The notes beneath the pieces were generated by a model, which was given only the letters and a program-made list of their open reading frames with translations, was not told the DNA's origin and ran no database searches. From Pseudomonadota bacterium (lineage in GTDB: Bacteria; Pseudomonadota; Gammaproteobacteria; Competibacterales; Competibacteraceae), in contig JAKLIY010000005.1 of the NCBI GenBank assembly GCA_022709365.1, forward strand, positions 1-64,000: a DNA stretch of 64,000 bases. Direction: 5' to 3'. Both the position numbers and the translations under genes were made by a program. The stretch's first letter is position 1. Each line of letters starts with the position of its first letter. Shown piece by piece: positions 53,023-63,858 of this stretch.

Positions 53023-56000
53023 CTACCCCCATCGCCAACGGTCATCCTCGCGGTGAGCCAAGTTCATGGCTTCCAGCGTTTCCAGCACAGTCAGCACCGC
53101 TTTGAGCGGTTTACGCTGGAAATGGCCGACCAGTTGTTCCACGTTCCGGGGGCCAGCGTTCAGCAGTTCGCGGATGATTTCGACCTGTTCGCGCATGGCT
53201 TTCGGCCAAGAGCGTTTGGCGGCAGGTTCTGAAGTAGTGGGCGGTTCCAGCCCGGCTATGCTGTCCTGTTGGGCCGAACGTTGCTCGGTGGATAAAGCGG
53301 CGGGGTGTTGATAGGCCGGACGCAACCAGCGAATTTGGCCTTGCATTTCTTCGGCGATGCGTTGCGTGTTGAGATCAACCAAGCGGCGCAATAATTCTTC
53401 TTCACTTTCAAGCTGTTCAGCGGGTTTATCGAGTAAGGGCGTGGTCGCGCCGGGTTGACCGACCAGTTGGTCGGCCAGATCATTCCAGCCATAAGCGGCG
53501 AATACGGCCCGATCCAGCTCGTCGTGCAATTCCCGAAGAATGGAGATCAGACCCCGTTGATGAATCACCTGACCCTTGGCGTTCAGCGATTCCCCGGCCC
53601 GCAGTTTTTCCAGCACGTTATACATCCCGGTCAAGGTTAATTCGGGATGCTGCGCTTGCTGGCGCTTGCGGTGCGCGTCGAGTTCTTCGGCCAAATCACG
53701 AATGCGGGCGGCGGTTTCAGTGGCGGCATCGGGAAATGGGAAGGTTTCAAAACAGCGGGAGTTGTTGTAGCGAGGACGATTTTCCAATGTTCCACCCGTC
53801 GCCAATGTCCAGAGAATATGAATACGGCTGGAAAGTATACCGAGCCAAAAACTGTTATCCAGCGTGATAGCGATTATCCCTTGATCGGGAAGAATGCAGG
53901 CTTCCAGAAAAGTAAAAATCCGGTGTTTAGCGGTCATCGTGGTGGCGATGTAACGAGACAATCCACTCTTAGCGACTCTTAAATCTGGTCGTGCTTCTGC
54001 AAAAATCCACCATTTTTCCCGGTAGGCTGCTCGTTGCGATTGGTCTCTTTCCGGTTTAACTCCATCCAAGACTCGTTGAAAGGCTGCGGGAAACTGGCTT
54101 CTCGCTGCTTCCATAGACAGTCCGAAAAAGTCAATCGCATAGACGCCTCTGGGACGACTGGTCAGGTCTTTACCATTGCGCAAAGGCTTTATAGCAGCGG
54201 GTTCTTGCATGATTAAAGGATCGTTCGACTCAACCCAAAATCCACTACCCATCAAGGTAACGCCACGAAAGCCTAATCGAGAATTTGCCGCTAGCGCCAC
54301 CGCCCCGGCCACATTCGCCCCAGTAGTTAAATCGGCATGAAGCCTGCCGGTTCTCGTGGTCAACTCCACCGAACGCGCCTGTTCATCACCTTCCGTTTCA
54401 CTACGCACCGTCTGCAACACACCGTCCTGTTCGCCCGCTTCCGCAACCGTCATGGCAATCCGCACCGCCGCGCCATCGCTGGCGTCCACCCAAGGATGAT
54501 CGGGAATGGCGAAGATTAGCGAAAGCGGCGGGGAACTCTCCAAATGCGTACTCAGAACGCGCCGATTAAATGTCTGGCGAATGGAATTCGTGGTGATAAA
54601 ACCAAAGCGTTTCAATAAACCCTGACGGAGCCGTTCCGCTGCAATATGCCACCAGTACATCACAAAATCCGCCGACTCTGGGACTTGTTTCCAGGTAGCC
54701 CGGAGCGCATCCACATAACCATCACCCAAAGCGCGTCGCATCGTAGCCGCACCGATAAAAGGCGGATTACCCACCACATAATCAGCGTCCGGCCACGCGG
54801 CTTGGCGCGAATAACTATAGCGATAATGCGGAATGCGCTGACTTTCATCCGGGATATTTTCGCCCGTAATGGGACTGGTTTTAAAACTCACCCCATCCCA
54901 GCGCGTTACCGGCTGACCGTGATCGTCCACTTCCGGTTCACAGGCATCGTAAACCATCAACGCATCGCGGCATTCAATCGTGCGGAAATCGCGTAAAATC
55001 GGCTCCGGCAAATCCAGCCGATGATGAATCCGATAATGCCATTGCAAATAACCGATCCACAACACCATCTCAGCAATCGCAGCGGCGCGGGGATTGATTT
55101 CCAAACCGAGAAATTGATGCGGGTCTACCGTCAATCCGCCGGTTTCCAATGCACCCTGACCGCCACTCAAATCCCGAAGCAGGTTTAATACCTCACCTTC
55201 CAGCCGCTTCAAATGCTCCAGCGTCACATAAAGAAAATTGCCACTGCCACACGCCGGATCAAGAATCCGTAAACTGCACAACCGGTGATGAAACGCCCGC
55301 ACTTCCTGCAACCCCCGATCCGGCTGGTTCTGGCGCACCCAGGCAGCGGCAGCCACCTGCACCGAACTCCAATCCCGCCGCAACGGCTCAATCACCGTCG
55401 GCATCACCAACCGCTCGACATAAGCGCGGGGCGTGTAATGCGCCCCCAGCTTGTGGCGTTCCCGTGGGTCCAAAGCGCGCTCCAACAGCGTTCCGAAAAT
55501 CGCCGGCTCCACAAAACGCCAATCCTGATGCGCCGCTTCCAGCAACCGTTGAATTTGTTCCGCCGTCAGCGGAATCGGGTCGATAGTGCTGAACAGCCCG
55601 CCATTAAACCGCTTCAGCTTGGCCATCAACTGCCCGTCATAACCGCCCGTGTTCATCGTTCGCCACAACGCCGTAACCGCATCAACAAACAGCTCCGGCT
55701 GTTCCCGCAACCGCTCCAGCAACCGGGTAAACCCTTGCAGCGGCAACAATTCCACGTCCTCGGCAAACATCGTGAACAAGCACTGCATCAAAAATCCGGC
55801 CACTCGTGGAACCGCGTAGCCCTGCGCCTCCAGAGAACGCGCCAGCGCCGCCAGGGTATTGCTGATCGCCCGCGTCACCCGCGCCGCGTATTGACTCGGA
55901 TCGAGGCTCAGCGGGTCCAGCCACACTTGCCGCAACCGTTGCTGAATGACCGGATCGCGCAAATCCTCCAGCCGCACGCGATGATGGCTGGGATCAGGGA

Positions 56001-56484
56001 ACGGCGTATAAATCCCGCCGGAACCGGAAAACTCCGCGTACAACTCCAGCGACCGGCCTACATCGGTCAACACGATAAATGGCGGACGCCCTTCTTCCGG
56101 CGGCAAATTGCGCACATATTTATCCGCCTGATAATGCGCCGCCAACATGGCCTTATCCCAGCCGTGCGTATCCAGCGCCTGCCCGGTTTGCTTGGCTTCC
56201 AGCACGAAATGCTGGCGGTAATAGAGATCGATAAACCCCTTGGTCACGCTGCCGTCAGGATGGCGAATGTCCACCCGCCGCTCGAATACATAGGCATTCT
56301 GGCGCAGGTTCTCACAAGCCGGTTCCGGTGGCGGAACCGCCAGCACGGCGCATAACTCGGTCAGAAACAGTTGATAATTAGCGCGTTCGTTACCGGTTGC
56401 CACGCTCCAGCGGGTGATGAAGGCATCGACGGACGCGGTGTCAAGAGGAGAAGGGGCGTCGATGGCAGGACTCATTACCTTCAC
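53023..56484 (-). CDS. MmeI-like Type IIG restriction enzyme / DNA methyltransferase
   Basis: The 1153-residue protein joins a nuclease-like N-terminus to an adenine methyltransferase. D86...E96-A-K98 (IDLYYRQHFVLEAKQ) matches a PD-(D/E)XK site. A helical spacer follows. Then LDPACGSGNF at 408-417 (SAM-binding motif I), FLGLEINPRAAAIAE and NPPF at 573-576 (catalytic motif IV). The target-recognition and C-terminal regions (600-1100) are less conserved. This is the MmeI/Type IIG plan, also used by DrmMI- and PglX-like phage-defence proteins. The start is GTG 56484 or ATG 56475. It overlaps the upstream ATPase stop (GTGA), so they are translationally coupled. The last 50 residues resemble a winged helix. 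Confidence 0.8.
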   Translation of the reverse strand: MKVMSPAIDAPSPLDTASVDAFITRWSVATGNERANYQLFLTELCAVLAVPPPEPACENLRQNAYVFERRVDIRHPDGSVTKGFIDLYYRQHFVLEAKQTGQALDTHGWDKAMLAAHYQADKYVRNLPPEEGRPPFIVLTDVGRSLELYAEFSGSGGIYTPFPDPSHHRVRLEDLRDPVIQQRLRQVWLDPLSLDPSQYAARVTRAISNTLAALARSLEAQGYAVPRVAGFLMQCLFTMFAEDVELLPLQGFTRLLERLREQPELFVDAVTALWRTMNTGGYDGQLMAKLKRFNGGLFSTIDPIPLTAEQIQRLLEAAHQDWRFVEPAIFGTLLERALDPRERHKLGAHYTPRAYVERLVMPTVIEPLRRDWSSVQVAAAAWVRQNQPDRGLQEVRAFHHRLCSLRILDPACGSGNFLYVTLEHLKRLEGEVLNLLRDLSGGQGALETGGLTVDPHQFLGLEINPRAAAIAEMVLWIGYLQWHYRIHHRLDLPEPILRDFRTIECRDALMVYDACEPEVDDHGQPVTRWDGVSFKTSPITGENIPDESQRIPHYRYSYSRQAAWPDADYVVGNPPFIGAATMRRALGDGYVDALRATWKQVPESADFVMYWWHIAAERLRQGLLKRFGFITTNSIRQTFNRRVLSTHLESSPPLSLIFAIPDHPWVDASDGAAVRIAMTVAEAGEQDGVLQTVRSETEGDEQARSVELTTRTGRLHADLTTGANVAGAVALAANSRLGFRGVTLMGSGFWVESNDPLIMQEPAAIKPLRNGKDLTSRPRGVYAIDFFGLSMEAARSQFPAAFQRVLDGVKPERDQSQRAAYREKWWIFAEARPDLRVAKSGLSRYIATTMTAKHRIFTFLEACILPDQGIIAITLDNSFWLGILSSRIHILWTLATGGTLENRPRYNNSRCFETFPFPDAATETAARIRDLAEELDAHRKRQQAQHPELTLTGMYNVLEKLRAGESLNAKGQVIHQRGLISILRELHDELDRAVFAAYGWNDLADQLVGQPGATTPLLDKPAEQLESEEELLRRLVDLNTQRIAEEMQGQIRWLRPAYQHPAALSTEQRSAQQDSIAGLEPPTTSEPAAKRSWPKAMREQVEIIRELLNAGPRNVEQLVGHFQRKPLKAVLTVLETLEAMNLAHREDDRWRWG

Positions 56485-58055
56485 GCCCGCACTACAGTAA
56501 TGAGCCGCCCTTGGGGACTTTGCATTTCACTGCTGGCAGTGCGTTCCCGAATCGGCGGCTGCCCGGAACGCCGGTCAAAAATGATCAACCAGCCGCTGTC
56601 CAGACTCAACCCGGCCAGATAACCGTCCAGTTGTTCCAAGCCGTCTGTCAGGGGGTCGGCTTTACCGTCCGCCCAGACCTTCAATTCCATGCCGAGCGTC
56701 ACCGGGCCATAGCGCAGGCAGAGGTCCATCCGTCCCCGGCCAATGGCGTATTCCCGCTCCAAAGTCCCGTCGCCATTCACCACGCGATGCAGAAAGGCCA
56801 TTAGCACTAAATGCGGGGCGATTTCGTGATAGGGCGCGCTACCGAGTAGCGGTTGCCCGTGTTGCCGCCAGAAACGCAGAAAGGCGTCCAGTAGTTGCGT
56901 CGGGTTCAAACTGCCGTCCGGGTTCAGCCAGGTCGGCGTGATCTGCGGCAGGGAATCTTGCGGGCCGCCGGCCAACATGCGTGGCAACACTTCCCGATAA
57001 ATCGGATTGGCGATCACCAGCCCGCCCCGGCCTTCGCGGCGCAACAGCCCCAAATCGACCAGATATTGTCGGTCATCTTCCGGGACTTCACCGAGGAGCG
57101 CACCGGCCAGCATCGGTTCGATAATCCGCCGCACCCGCGCTTCCCGGAGTTTGTCCGCCAACTGATCGAGATGCGTCACCCGCCGCAGAATCAGGTTTTC
57201 CTTAGCCTGGTCAATCTGTTCCAACGTGATCGTCTGACTCCGGTCGCGGCCTTCACGGTTATCGAAGCAGGCTTCATAGGCCAGGGCGTTGACCAGCCAC
57301 GGTTGCCCCAAGGTCAAGGTCCAGACCCGGTCTAACGCTTCCGGGGTAAAGGCTTGCCCGGTTTCCGTCGTGTGTTCCAACAACAATTTCTGCACTTCTT
57401 CGGCATTGAAATCACCGAGGCGTAACGATTTGGCCTTGATGTTGAAGGCGCTGCCGCCGGTGATGGCAGTCTTTTCCGAACTGGCGTGAATCCGGTAATC
57501 CCGCAAATCCCGTACCCCGCACAGAATCACCGTCTGCGGAAAGCTTCGGGGCCGCTGTGGATAGCCGGCGCGTAATTGCCGCAACAGGGAAATCAGCGTA
57601 TCGCCGACCAGGGCATCCACTTCGTCGAGCATCAACACCACCGGCAACGGCGAGGCTTCGCACCAGTGGGTCAAAAACTGTTCCAGTGCGACCGTCGCAG
57701 ACTGATCGGCCAAGACTTCTCGCGCTATCGCTTCAGCCTGAGTATCTTTCAACCAGAACCGGGCGCTGTTGGCTAAAGTCTGGACCATGCCGGTCATCGC
57801 CAACCGTACATCTTCCCGCGCCGGCTGGGCGGTTTCGAGATTGGCATACAGCGCCCGGTAACGCCCTTCCCGATTCAAGAGTTCGGCGAGCGCCAGCAGG
57901 CATGAGGTCTTGCCGGTTTGTCGGGGGGCGTGGAGCAAAAAGTATTTTTTCTGGTCAATGAGCGTCAGGATCTCGGCTAAATCCCAACGCTCCAACGGCG
58001 GCAGGCAGTAATGATCTTCAGCCCGATTCGGGCCTTCGGTGTTAAAAAAGCGCAT
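56481..58055 (-). CDS. AAA+ ATPase with C-terminal PD-(D/E)XK-like domain
   Basis: I start at ATG 58055 (MRFFNTEGPN), preceded by AGGAG, giving 524 residues; a longer frame to 58148 lacks a site. Walker A APRQTGKTS (K49) and Walker B VVLMLDEVDAL (near 140) are intact, with a sensor-type region FPQTVILCGVRDLRDYRI. Winged-helix-like residues follow (about 340-390). Residues 440-505 carry GRMDLCLRYGPVTLGMELKVW, which looks like a PD-(D/E)XK nuclease core (D...E-L-K). The stop overlaps the start of the MmeI-like gene. A STAND/AAA ATPase beside a Type IIG-like enzyme suggests defence, but stand-alone copies of this ATPase family are widespread and its function is unproven. Confidence 0.75.
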   Translation of the reverse strand: MRFFNTEGPNRAEDHYCLPPLERWDLAEILTLIDQKKYFLLHAPRQTGKTSCLLALAELLNREGRYRALYANLETAQPAREDVRLAMTGMVQTLANSARFWLKDTQAEAIAREVLADQSATVALEQFLTHWCEASPLPVVLMLDEVDALVGDTLISLLRQLRAGYPQRPRSFPQTVILCGVRDLRDYRIHASSEKTAITGGSAFNIKAKSLRLGDFNAEEVQKLLLEHTTETGQAFTPEALDRVWTLTLGQPWLVNALAYEACFDNREGRDRSQTITLEQIDQAKENLILRRVTHLDQLADKLREARVRRIIEPMLAGALLGEVPEDDRQYLVDLGLLRREGRGGLVIANPIYREVLPRMLAGGPQDSLPQITPTWLNPDGSLNPTQLLDAFLRFWRQHGQPLLGSAPYHEIAPHLVLMAFLHRVVNGDGTLEREYAIGRGRMDLCLRYGPVTLGMELKVWADGKADPLTDGLEQLDGYLAGLSLDSGWLIIFDRRSGQPPIRERTASSEMQSPQGRLITVVRA

Positions 58056-58133
58056 GGCGTCGCTCTCCTGCGGAAGGTTGCACAATGTCCAGCAATGAAC
58101 CGGATGGATGGAGCGTAGGATAGAGCATAGCGT

Positions 58134-58162
58134 CCCCCTCTTGAGCAAAGAGGGATTGGGGG
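58134..58162. repeat. C/G-rich hairpin repeat
   Basis: CCCCCTC at 58134 with AGAGGG and GGGGG downstream forms an imperfect stem. It precedes the AAA+ ATPase gene on the minus strand, so it lies in its upstream region or leader. Member of the dispersed family. Confidence 0.5.
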
Positions 58163-58243
58163 ATTTTGGAAGCAGAGGGATTAAAGGGATTATTCAGACT
58201 GCCCCAGGTTCAAGCCAGGTCGGGGCGATTGACGACCAAGACA

Positions 58244-58266
58244 TCCTCCCCTCTTGCAGGGGAGGA
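58244..58266. repeat. C/G-rich hairpin after the class II aldolase gene
   Basis: A perfect 9-bp stem TCCTCCCCT/AGGGGAGGA with loop CTTGC, 21 bases past the aldolase stop on the minus strand. It could act as a terminator; no T-run follows. Confidence 0.6.
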
Positions 58267-58286
58267 CTGAAGCGGGGGGAATGCCG

Positions 58287-59357
58287 TTACAGGGCCAGCG
58301 ATTTGCCCTTGGAACGGAGATCTTCAAAGGCTTCGTTCAACCGGGCTATCATGTTTTGCTCGGCCAGCCGCAAATACTTACGCGGGTCGTAGAACTTCTT
58401 GTAGGGCTTGTCGGTTTCCGGATCGACCTGATACAGAAACGCCTTGGGATTTTCAGTCACGAACTTGCCAATCGCCTCGGAATAGGCGAATTGCAGGTCA
58501 GTGTCGATGTTCATCTTGAACACGCCATAGCTGACTGCTTCCGTGATCTTCTCCTTCTCCGAGCCAGAGCCACCGTGGAACACCAGATTCAGCGGATGTA
58601 CGCCGGTCTTGTGTTGCTTTTCAATCAGCGCCTGCGAATTCTTCAGGATTTCCGGGCGCAGTTGGACATTGCCGGGCTTGTACACGCCATGCACGTTGCC
58701 GAAAGAAGCCGCGACCGAGAAATGACCAATCGGCGAGAGCCGGTCATAAGCTTGCAGCACGTCTTCCGGCTGGGTGTACAGATGGGAATTGTCCGCGCTT
58801 TCTTCCAGCTCGCTGCCAATGCCGTCCTCTTCGCCACCGGTCACGCCCAGTTCAATTTCCAGGCTCATGTTCAACGGGGCCATGCGTTTCAGAACACGGG
58901 CGCATTCGTCCAGATTGAACTCCATGCTCTCTTCCGACAGATCGAGCATGTGCGAGCTAAACAGCGGCTTGCCATGCTCCTTGAAATACGCCTCGCCGTG
59001 ATCCAGCAGGGCGTCAACCCAGGGAATCAGGCTCTTGTTGGCATGGTCGGTGTGCAGCACCACGCACACGCCATAATGTTCCGCCAGCAGGTGCGTATGC
59101 AGCGCCGCCGACACTGCGCCCAGCACTTTGGCCTTGGCACCGTCCTTCAGGCCCTGTCCGGCGTAGAACTGTGCGCCGCCGTTAGAGAGCTGGATGATGA
59201 CGTCGGCCTGATTCTTGGCCGCGGCTTCCAGCACCGCGTTAATCGTGCTGCTGCTGGAGACGTTGACTGCCGGCAGGGCATAACCGCCGGCCTTCGCCGC
59301 GGCGACCAGCGTCAGATAATCTTTGCCCGTGACAACGCCAGGTTTGAGCTGCGCCAT
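58287..59357 (-). CDS. fba: Class II fructose-bisphosphate aldolase
   Basis: The zinc-dependent enzyme splits fructose-1,6-bisphosphate in glycolysis. The 356-residue protein has the class IIA features of E. coli FbaA: VLHTDHANKSLIPWVD with a zinc His, SMEFNLDECARVL, LEIELGVTGGEEDG, FGNVHGVYKPGNVQL, LVFHGGSGSEKEKI and VFKMNIDTDLQFAY. It is divergent from a class I aldolase gene over a 182-base gap. Confidence 0.95.
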   Translation of the reverse strand: MAQLKPGVVTGKDYLTLVAAAKAGGYALPAVNVSSSSTINAVLEAAAKNQADVIIQLSNGGAQFYAGQGLKDGAKAKVLGAVSAALHTHLLAEHYGVCVVLHTDHANKSLIPWVDALLDHGEAYFKEHGKPLFSSHMLDLSEESMEFNLDECARVLKRMAPLNMSLEIELGVTGGEEDGIGSELEESADNSHLYTQPEDVLQAYDRLSPIGHFSVAASFGNVHGVYKPGNVQLRPEILKNSQALIEKQHKTGVHPLNLVFHGGSGSEKEKITEAVSYGVFKMNIDTDLQFAYSEAIGKFVTENPKAFLYQVDPETDKPYKKFYDPRKYLRLAEQNMIARLNEAFEDLRSKGKSLAL

Positions 59358-59539
59358 ATTGATAATTCCTCATGATTGGGGGGGAGTAAATGGAAAAAAC
59401 CGGTTGTTGCGAAATTCAGTATAGCCCGCGTCCCGCCGTCATCATAGCCGCGTTGCCCGGACTGGATTGATACCGGGCCGAGGCGGGTTCAAAATACACT
59501 GCTTCGTCAAACCCCTGCCACTCGAAGGAGGCTTCCCTC

Positions 59540-60607
<1,068 letters not shown>

Positions 60608-60637
60608 AGCCTTCACTGCTGCGCTGAATCCTGTCAG

Positions 60638-60660
60638 GAAGCCCCGCTGTGCGGGGCTTC
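60638..60660 (+). terminator. Intrinsic terminator after fbaB
   Basis: GAAGCCCCGC TGT GCGGGGCTTC forms a perfect 10-bp stem with a 3-base loop, followed by TTCGTTTCC. It lies 31 bases after the fbaB stop. Confidence 0.85.
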
Positions 60661-60762
60661 TTCGTTTCCGGCGGGCCACATTCGCCCCTTGCGGGCATTG
60701 TCGGAATGGCGAACAATCTTTTTTTTCAATGCTGTTGACCGTCCCAGAAGGAGTAAACAACC

Positions 60763-61212
60763 ATGTCAGTGGGCCAATACTGTAACCGCCACGTCATTAC
60801 GACTGATAGAACCACGGAAATCCGGGAAATTGCCCGGATGATGCGCCACCATCATGTTGGCACGGTCGTAGTGGTGGAGCGTCGCGGCGACAAGGACTAT
60901 CCCATTGGGATCATCACCGACCGTGATCTGGTGGTGGAGGTGCTCGCCCAGAATCTTTCTCCCGAAACCGTCACCGTCAGCGATGTGATGAGCAGCCATC
61001 TGGTCACGGCGCGGGAGGATGATAATTTCTGGCGCATGCTGGATCGGATGAGCGCCAAGGGCATTCGCCGCCTGCCCGTCATTGACGCAGAGGGTGCACT
61101 GGTGGGTATTTTAACCGTGGATGACATTCTCACGGCCCTGGCGGTGGGACTGTCGGATATGACCCGACTGGTACAGCGGGAAATCGTCAAGGAAACCCAG
61201 CAGCGACAATAG
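60763..61212 (+). CDS. CBS-domain protein
   Basis: The 149-residue protein is two CBS domains and little else: VITTDRTTEIREIARMM with IGIITDRDLVVEVLA, then VSDVMSSHLVTAREDD with RRLPVIDAEGALVGILTVDD. Such proteins bind adenine nucleotides as energy sensors. An AGAAGGAGT site precedes the ATG. The gene lies between fbaB and the convergent coiled-coil gene; a regulatory role toward a neighbour is not evident. Confidence 0.9.
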   Translation: MSVGQYCNRHVITTDRTTEIREIARMMRHHHVGTVVVVERRGDKDYPIGIITDRDLVVEVLAQNLSPETVTVSDVMSSHLVTAREDDNFWRMLDRMSAKGIRRLPVIDAEGALVGILTVDDILTALAVGLSDMTRLVQREIVKETQQRQ

Positions 61213-61239
61213 CCGCAAAAACCTCTGCGACTGTTCATT

Positions 61240-61280
61240 CCCCTCGCCCGCTGACGCGAGAGGGATTGGGGAGAGAGGAG
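61240..61280. repeat. C/G-rich hairpin repeat
   Basis: CCCCTCGC and GCGAGAGGG pair around a short loop, followed by ATTGGGGAGAGAGG. It separates the convergent CBS and coiled-coil genes and belongs to the dispersed family. Confidence 0.6.
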
Positions 61281-61294
61281 TAAGCGGCGGCGAC

Positions 61295-62119
61295 TTATCC
61301 AGCGGCTAACATGACCAATAATCCAATAATGATCACGCCAGCGACGGCGAGCGCGCCGATCAAGGTTTTGTTGAGTTTGGCGGTCGCTGGCGTCCGGGTC
61401 GCTAACTGCTCCAGGGTTTGCTGAATTTCACCCAGAGCGTTTGACTGATCATGAACAGATTGTTCCGCTTCGCTTAAACGTCGTGCGTGATGGTCCAGCG
61501 CTTCAGCGCCCCCGGCCGACTCCAGCGCCGCCAGCCGCTGGTGTGCTGAAACCAGTTCGCTGTGCAGTTCACGAAGAATCGGGTCAAACCGGCCAAACTG
61601 TTCCGCTTGCGTCGTCAGCCACTTTTCGAGAGCCGCCAGCCGGCTTTGATCAACGCGCAGCGTATCGGCGGCCTGCGTCTGGTTGGCGCTTATTTGCTGT
61701 TCGAGGTTGCTGGATCGCTCGTTCAGTTTGCTGAGCGTTGCCAACGCGGCTTCCCGTTGGGACTGTTCCTGCTGGTGACGGTCGGTGAGGGTTTGAATAT
61801 GTTCGCTCATCTCCTGATTTTGCGTCTGGGCGCGTTCCGTGAGCGCCGCCAGTTCGCAGGTATGAGCGTCCAGTTGCTCCCGGACTGTGGCCAACTGTGT
61901 GGCCAACTGGATTTGCAGGCTCTTCTCCAACTCCGAGTTGTCCTGTTGAATGCCCTGCAATTCCTGGCGAAGGATTTCCACCTCCGCCGTGAGCTGAACG
62001 AGACGCTGCTCGCTACTGTGGCTGGTTTCACGCAGGGTGGCTAAATCGCGTGAGTTTCCCTGCAAGTATTCGCGCAGGGCATTCAGCACATGGTTCAATG
62101 ATTCGTCGGGTATGTTCAT
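61295..62119 (-). CDS. Tail-anchored coiled-coil protein
   Basis: The 274-residue protein is long coiled coil (about 45-240; RETSHSSEQRLVQLTAEVEI, LSKLNERSSNLEQQISAN) with a C-terminal membrane span (LIGALAVAGVIIIGLLVMLA) and almost nothing after it. It is probably a cytoplasmic rod fixed to the inner membrane by its tail. Its plan mirrors the srf-locus protein at 1476-2462 but with the anchor at the opposite end. It is divergent from aroK. No family recognised. Confidence 0.72.
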   Translation of the reverse strand: MNIPDESLNHVLNALREYLQGNSRDLATLRETSHSSEQRLVQLTAEVEILRQELQGIQQDNSELEKSLQIQLATQLATVREQLDAHTCELAALTERAQTQNQEMSEHIQTLTDRHQQEQSQREAALATLSKLNERSSNLEQQISANQTQAADTLRVDQSRLAALEKWLTTQAEQFGRFDPILRELHSELVSAHQRLAALESAGGAEALDHHARRLSEAEQSVHDQSNALGEIQQTLEQLATRTPATAKLNKTLIGALAVAGVIIIGLLVMLAAG

Positions 62120-62215
62120 GAGGTCAATGTCTCACTACGGGTTTTGGTATGGTGATGGTTTAATGATGACCACAAAGTCTAGTGGTTTCTCCAGCATGAT
62201 TCCCAGGAGCGAGCA

Positions 62216-62764
62216 ATGCCGCTGAATGCCATTCCCCGGGTTTTCCTGGTCGGGCCGATGGGCGCGGGCAAAACCACCGTCGGTCGCCGGTTGGCGCAGG
62301 CGCTGCGGCGGGATTTTATCGACAGCGATCAGGAAATTGAGCAGCGCGTCGGCGCCAGCATTCCCCTGATCTTTGAGGTGGAGGGTGAAGCCGGGTTTCG
62401 CGCCCGCGAGAAAGCGGTCATTGCTGAATTGACGCAGCGCCCCGCCATCGTACTGGCCACCGGCGGCGGCGCCATCCTCGATCCGGAGAACCGTCGCTGT
62501 CTGGTCGGGCGCGGTTTCGTGATCTATCTGCATACCTCGGTGAACGAGCAGCTTTGTCGCACCCGCTACGATAATCACCGCCCGCTGTTGCAAACTGCGA
62601 ATCCTCGCGCCCGCCTGGAAGGGCTGTTTACCGTGCGCGATCCACTCTATCGGGATGTCGCCGATTTGATTATCGCTAGCGACGGTCAGTCACCACGGGC
62701 GATTATCCAACGGATTCTCAAACATATTCAGGAGGATAGCCCATGTTTTATTCCCACTCCATGA
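62216..62764 (+). CDS. aroK: Shikimate kinase AroK
   Basis: AroK phosphorylates shikimate in aromatic amino-acid synthesis. The 182-residue protein has Walker [16 protein letters not shown], the shikimate-binding [18 protein letters not shown] and the lid RPLLQ. It overlaps aroB by 22 bases, the usual aroKB coupling. Confidence 0.96.
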   Translation: MPLNAIPRVFLVGPMGAGKTTVGRRLAQALRRDFIDSDQEIEQRVGASIPLIFEVEGEAGFRAREKAVIAELTQRPAIVLATGGGAILDPENRRCLVGRGFVIYLHTSVNEQLCRTRYDNHRPLLQTANPRARLEGLFTVRDPLYRDVADLIIASDGQSPRAIIQRILKHIQEDSPCFIPTP

Positions 62765-63837
62765 AGACGCTGCACGTTGAACTCGGCGATCGCCGCTACC
62801 CGATCCATATTGGTCCCGGCCTGTTGGGGCGGCCCGAACTGTTGCATCCCTACATCGCCGGTCGGCAGGCGCTGGTCGTCAGCAATACCACGGTTGCTCC
62901 GCTCTATCTCGAACCGGTGCGCGCCGCGCTGGACGGGTTGCGTCATGACGTGGTGATCCTGCCGGATGGTGAACAGTACAAGACGCTGGAGACGCTCAAC
63001 GCGGTTTTTACCGCCCTGTTGAATGATCGTTTCGACCGGCATTGCACGATTATTGCCCTCGGTGGCGGGGTTATCGGTGACCTGGCCGGCTTTGCCGCCG
63101 CCTGCTACCAGCGCGGCGTGCCGTTCATACAGATTCCCACCACGCTGCTGGCTCAGGTGGATTCCTCGGTGGGCGGCAAAACGGCCGTTAACCATCCACT
63201 CGGCAAGAACATGATCGGCGCGTTTTATCAACCGCAATGCGTATTAGCCGATACCGACACGCTCGCTACGTTGCCGGATCGCGAGTTAAGCGCGGGCCTA
63301 GCCGAGGTGATCAAGTACGGATTAATCTGCGATCTGCCGTTTCTGGAATGGCTGGAGGCGAATCTGGATGCCTTGCTGGCGCGTGACACCGCGGCGCTGA
63401 GTGAGGCCATCGAACGCTCCTGCCGCAACAAAGCGGAGATTGTCGCCGCTGACGAACGGGAAACGGGCGAGCGGGCCTTGCTCAATCTGGGCCATACGTT
63501 TGGCCATGCGATTGAAACCGGAGTGGGTTATGGAAAATGGCTGCATGGCGAAGCGGTCGCAGCGGGGATGGTCATGGCGGCTGATTTGTCCGCCCGGCTG
63601 GGCTGGTTAAGTGGGGAGCAGGTGGAGCGGGTGCGAGTGCTACTGACTCGCGCCCGTCTGCCGCTGGCACCGCCGCCGGCATTGACGCCCGAGGATTTCC
63701 TGCGGCTGATGGCGGTGGACAAGAAGGTCAAGGACGGTCAGTTGCGCTTGATCCTGCTGCGCGAACTGGGGCAGGGCGTCATCGCCAGCGCTGTCGATGC
63801 TCAGCGGTTACGGGAGACGCTCGATCATGCGCTTTGA
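62743..63837 (+). CDS. aroB: 3-dehydroquinate synthase AroB
   Basis: AroB makes dehydroquinate from DAHP with NAD and a metal. I start at ATG 62743, which has AGGAGG; ATG 62761 overlaps the aroK stop but lacks a site. The 364-residue protein has [41 protein letters not shown], and the metal ligands in [23 protein letters not shown] and [10 protein letters not shown]. Intact. Confidence 0.96.
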   Translation: MFYSHSMKTLHVELGDRRYPIHIGPGLLGRPELLHPYIAGRQALVVSNTTVAPLYLEPVRAALDGLRHDVVILPDGEQYKTLETLNAVFTALLNDRFDRHCTIIALGGGVIGDLAGFAAACYQRGVPFIQIPTTLLAQVDSSVGGKTAVNHPLGKNMIGAFYQPQCVLADTDTLATLPDRELSAGLAEVIKYGLICDLPFLEWLEANLDALLARDTAALSEAIERSCRNKAEIVAADERETGERALLNLGHTFGHAIETGVGYGKWLHGEAVAAGMVMAADLSARLGWLSGEQVERVRVLLTRARLPLAPPPALTPEDFLRLMAVDKKVKDGQLRLILLRELGQGVIASAVDAQRLRETLDHAL

Positions 63838-63858
63838 CACCCATGAAGGCGCGATGAT

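Noticed and set aside
53023-58055. Full BREX or DISARM system
   Set aside because: Only an ATPase and a methyltransferase are seen. There is no PglZ, BrxL, DrmA/B helicase or PLD protein, so I use the narrower description.
58254-59375. A 373-codon plus-strand frame opposite the class II aldolase
   Set aside because: The minus-strand product is an intact aldolase; the antisense frame has no recognisable domain or ribosome-binding site.
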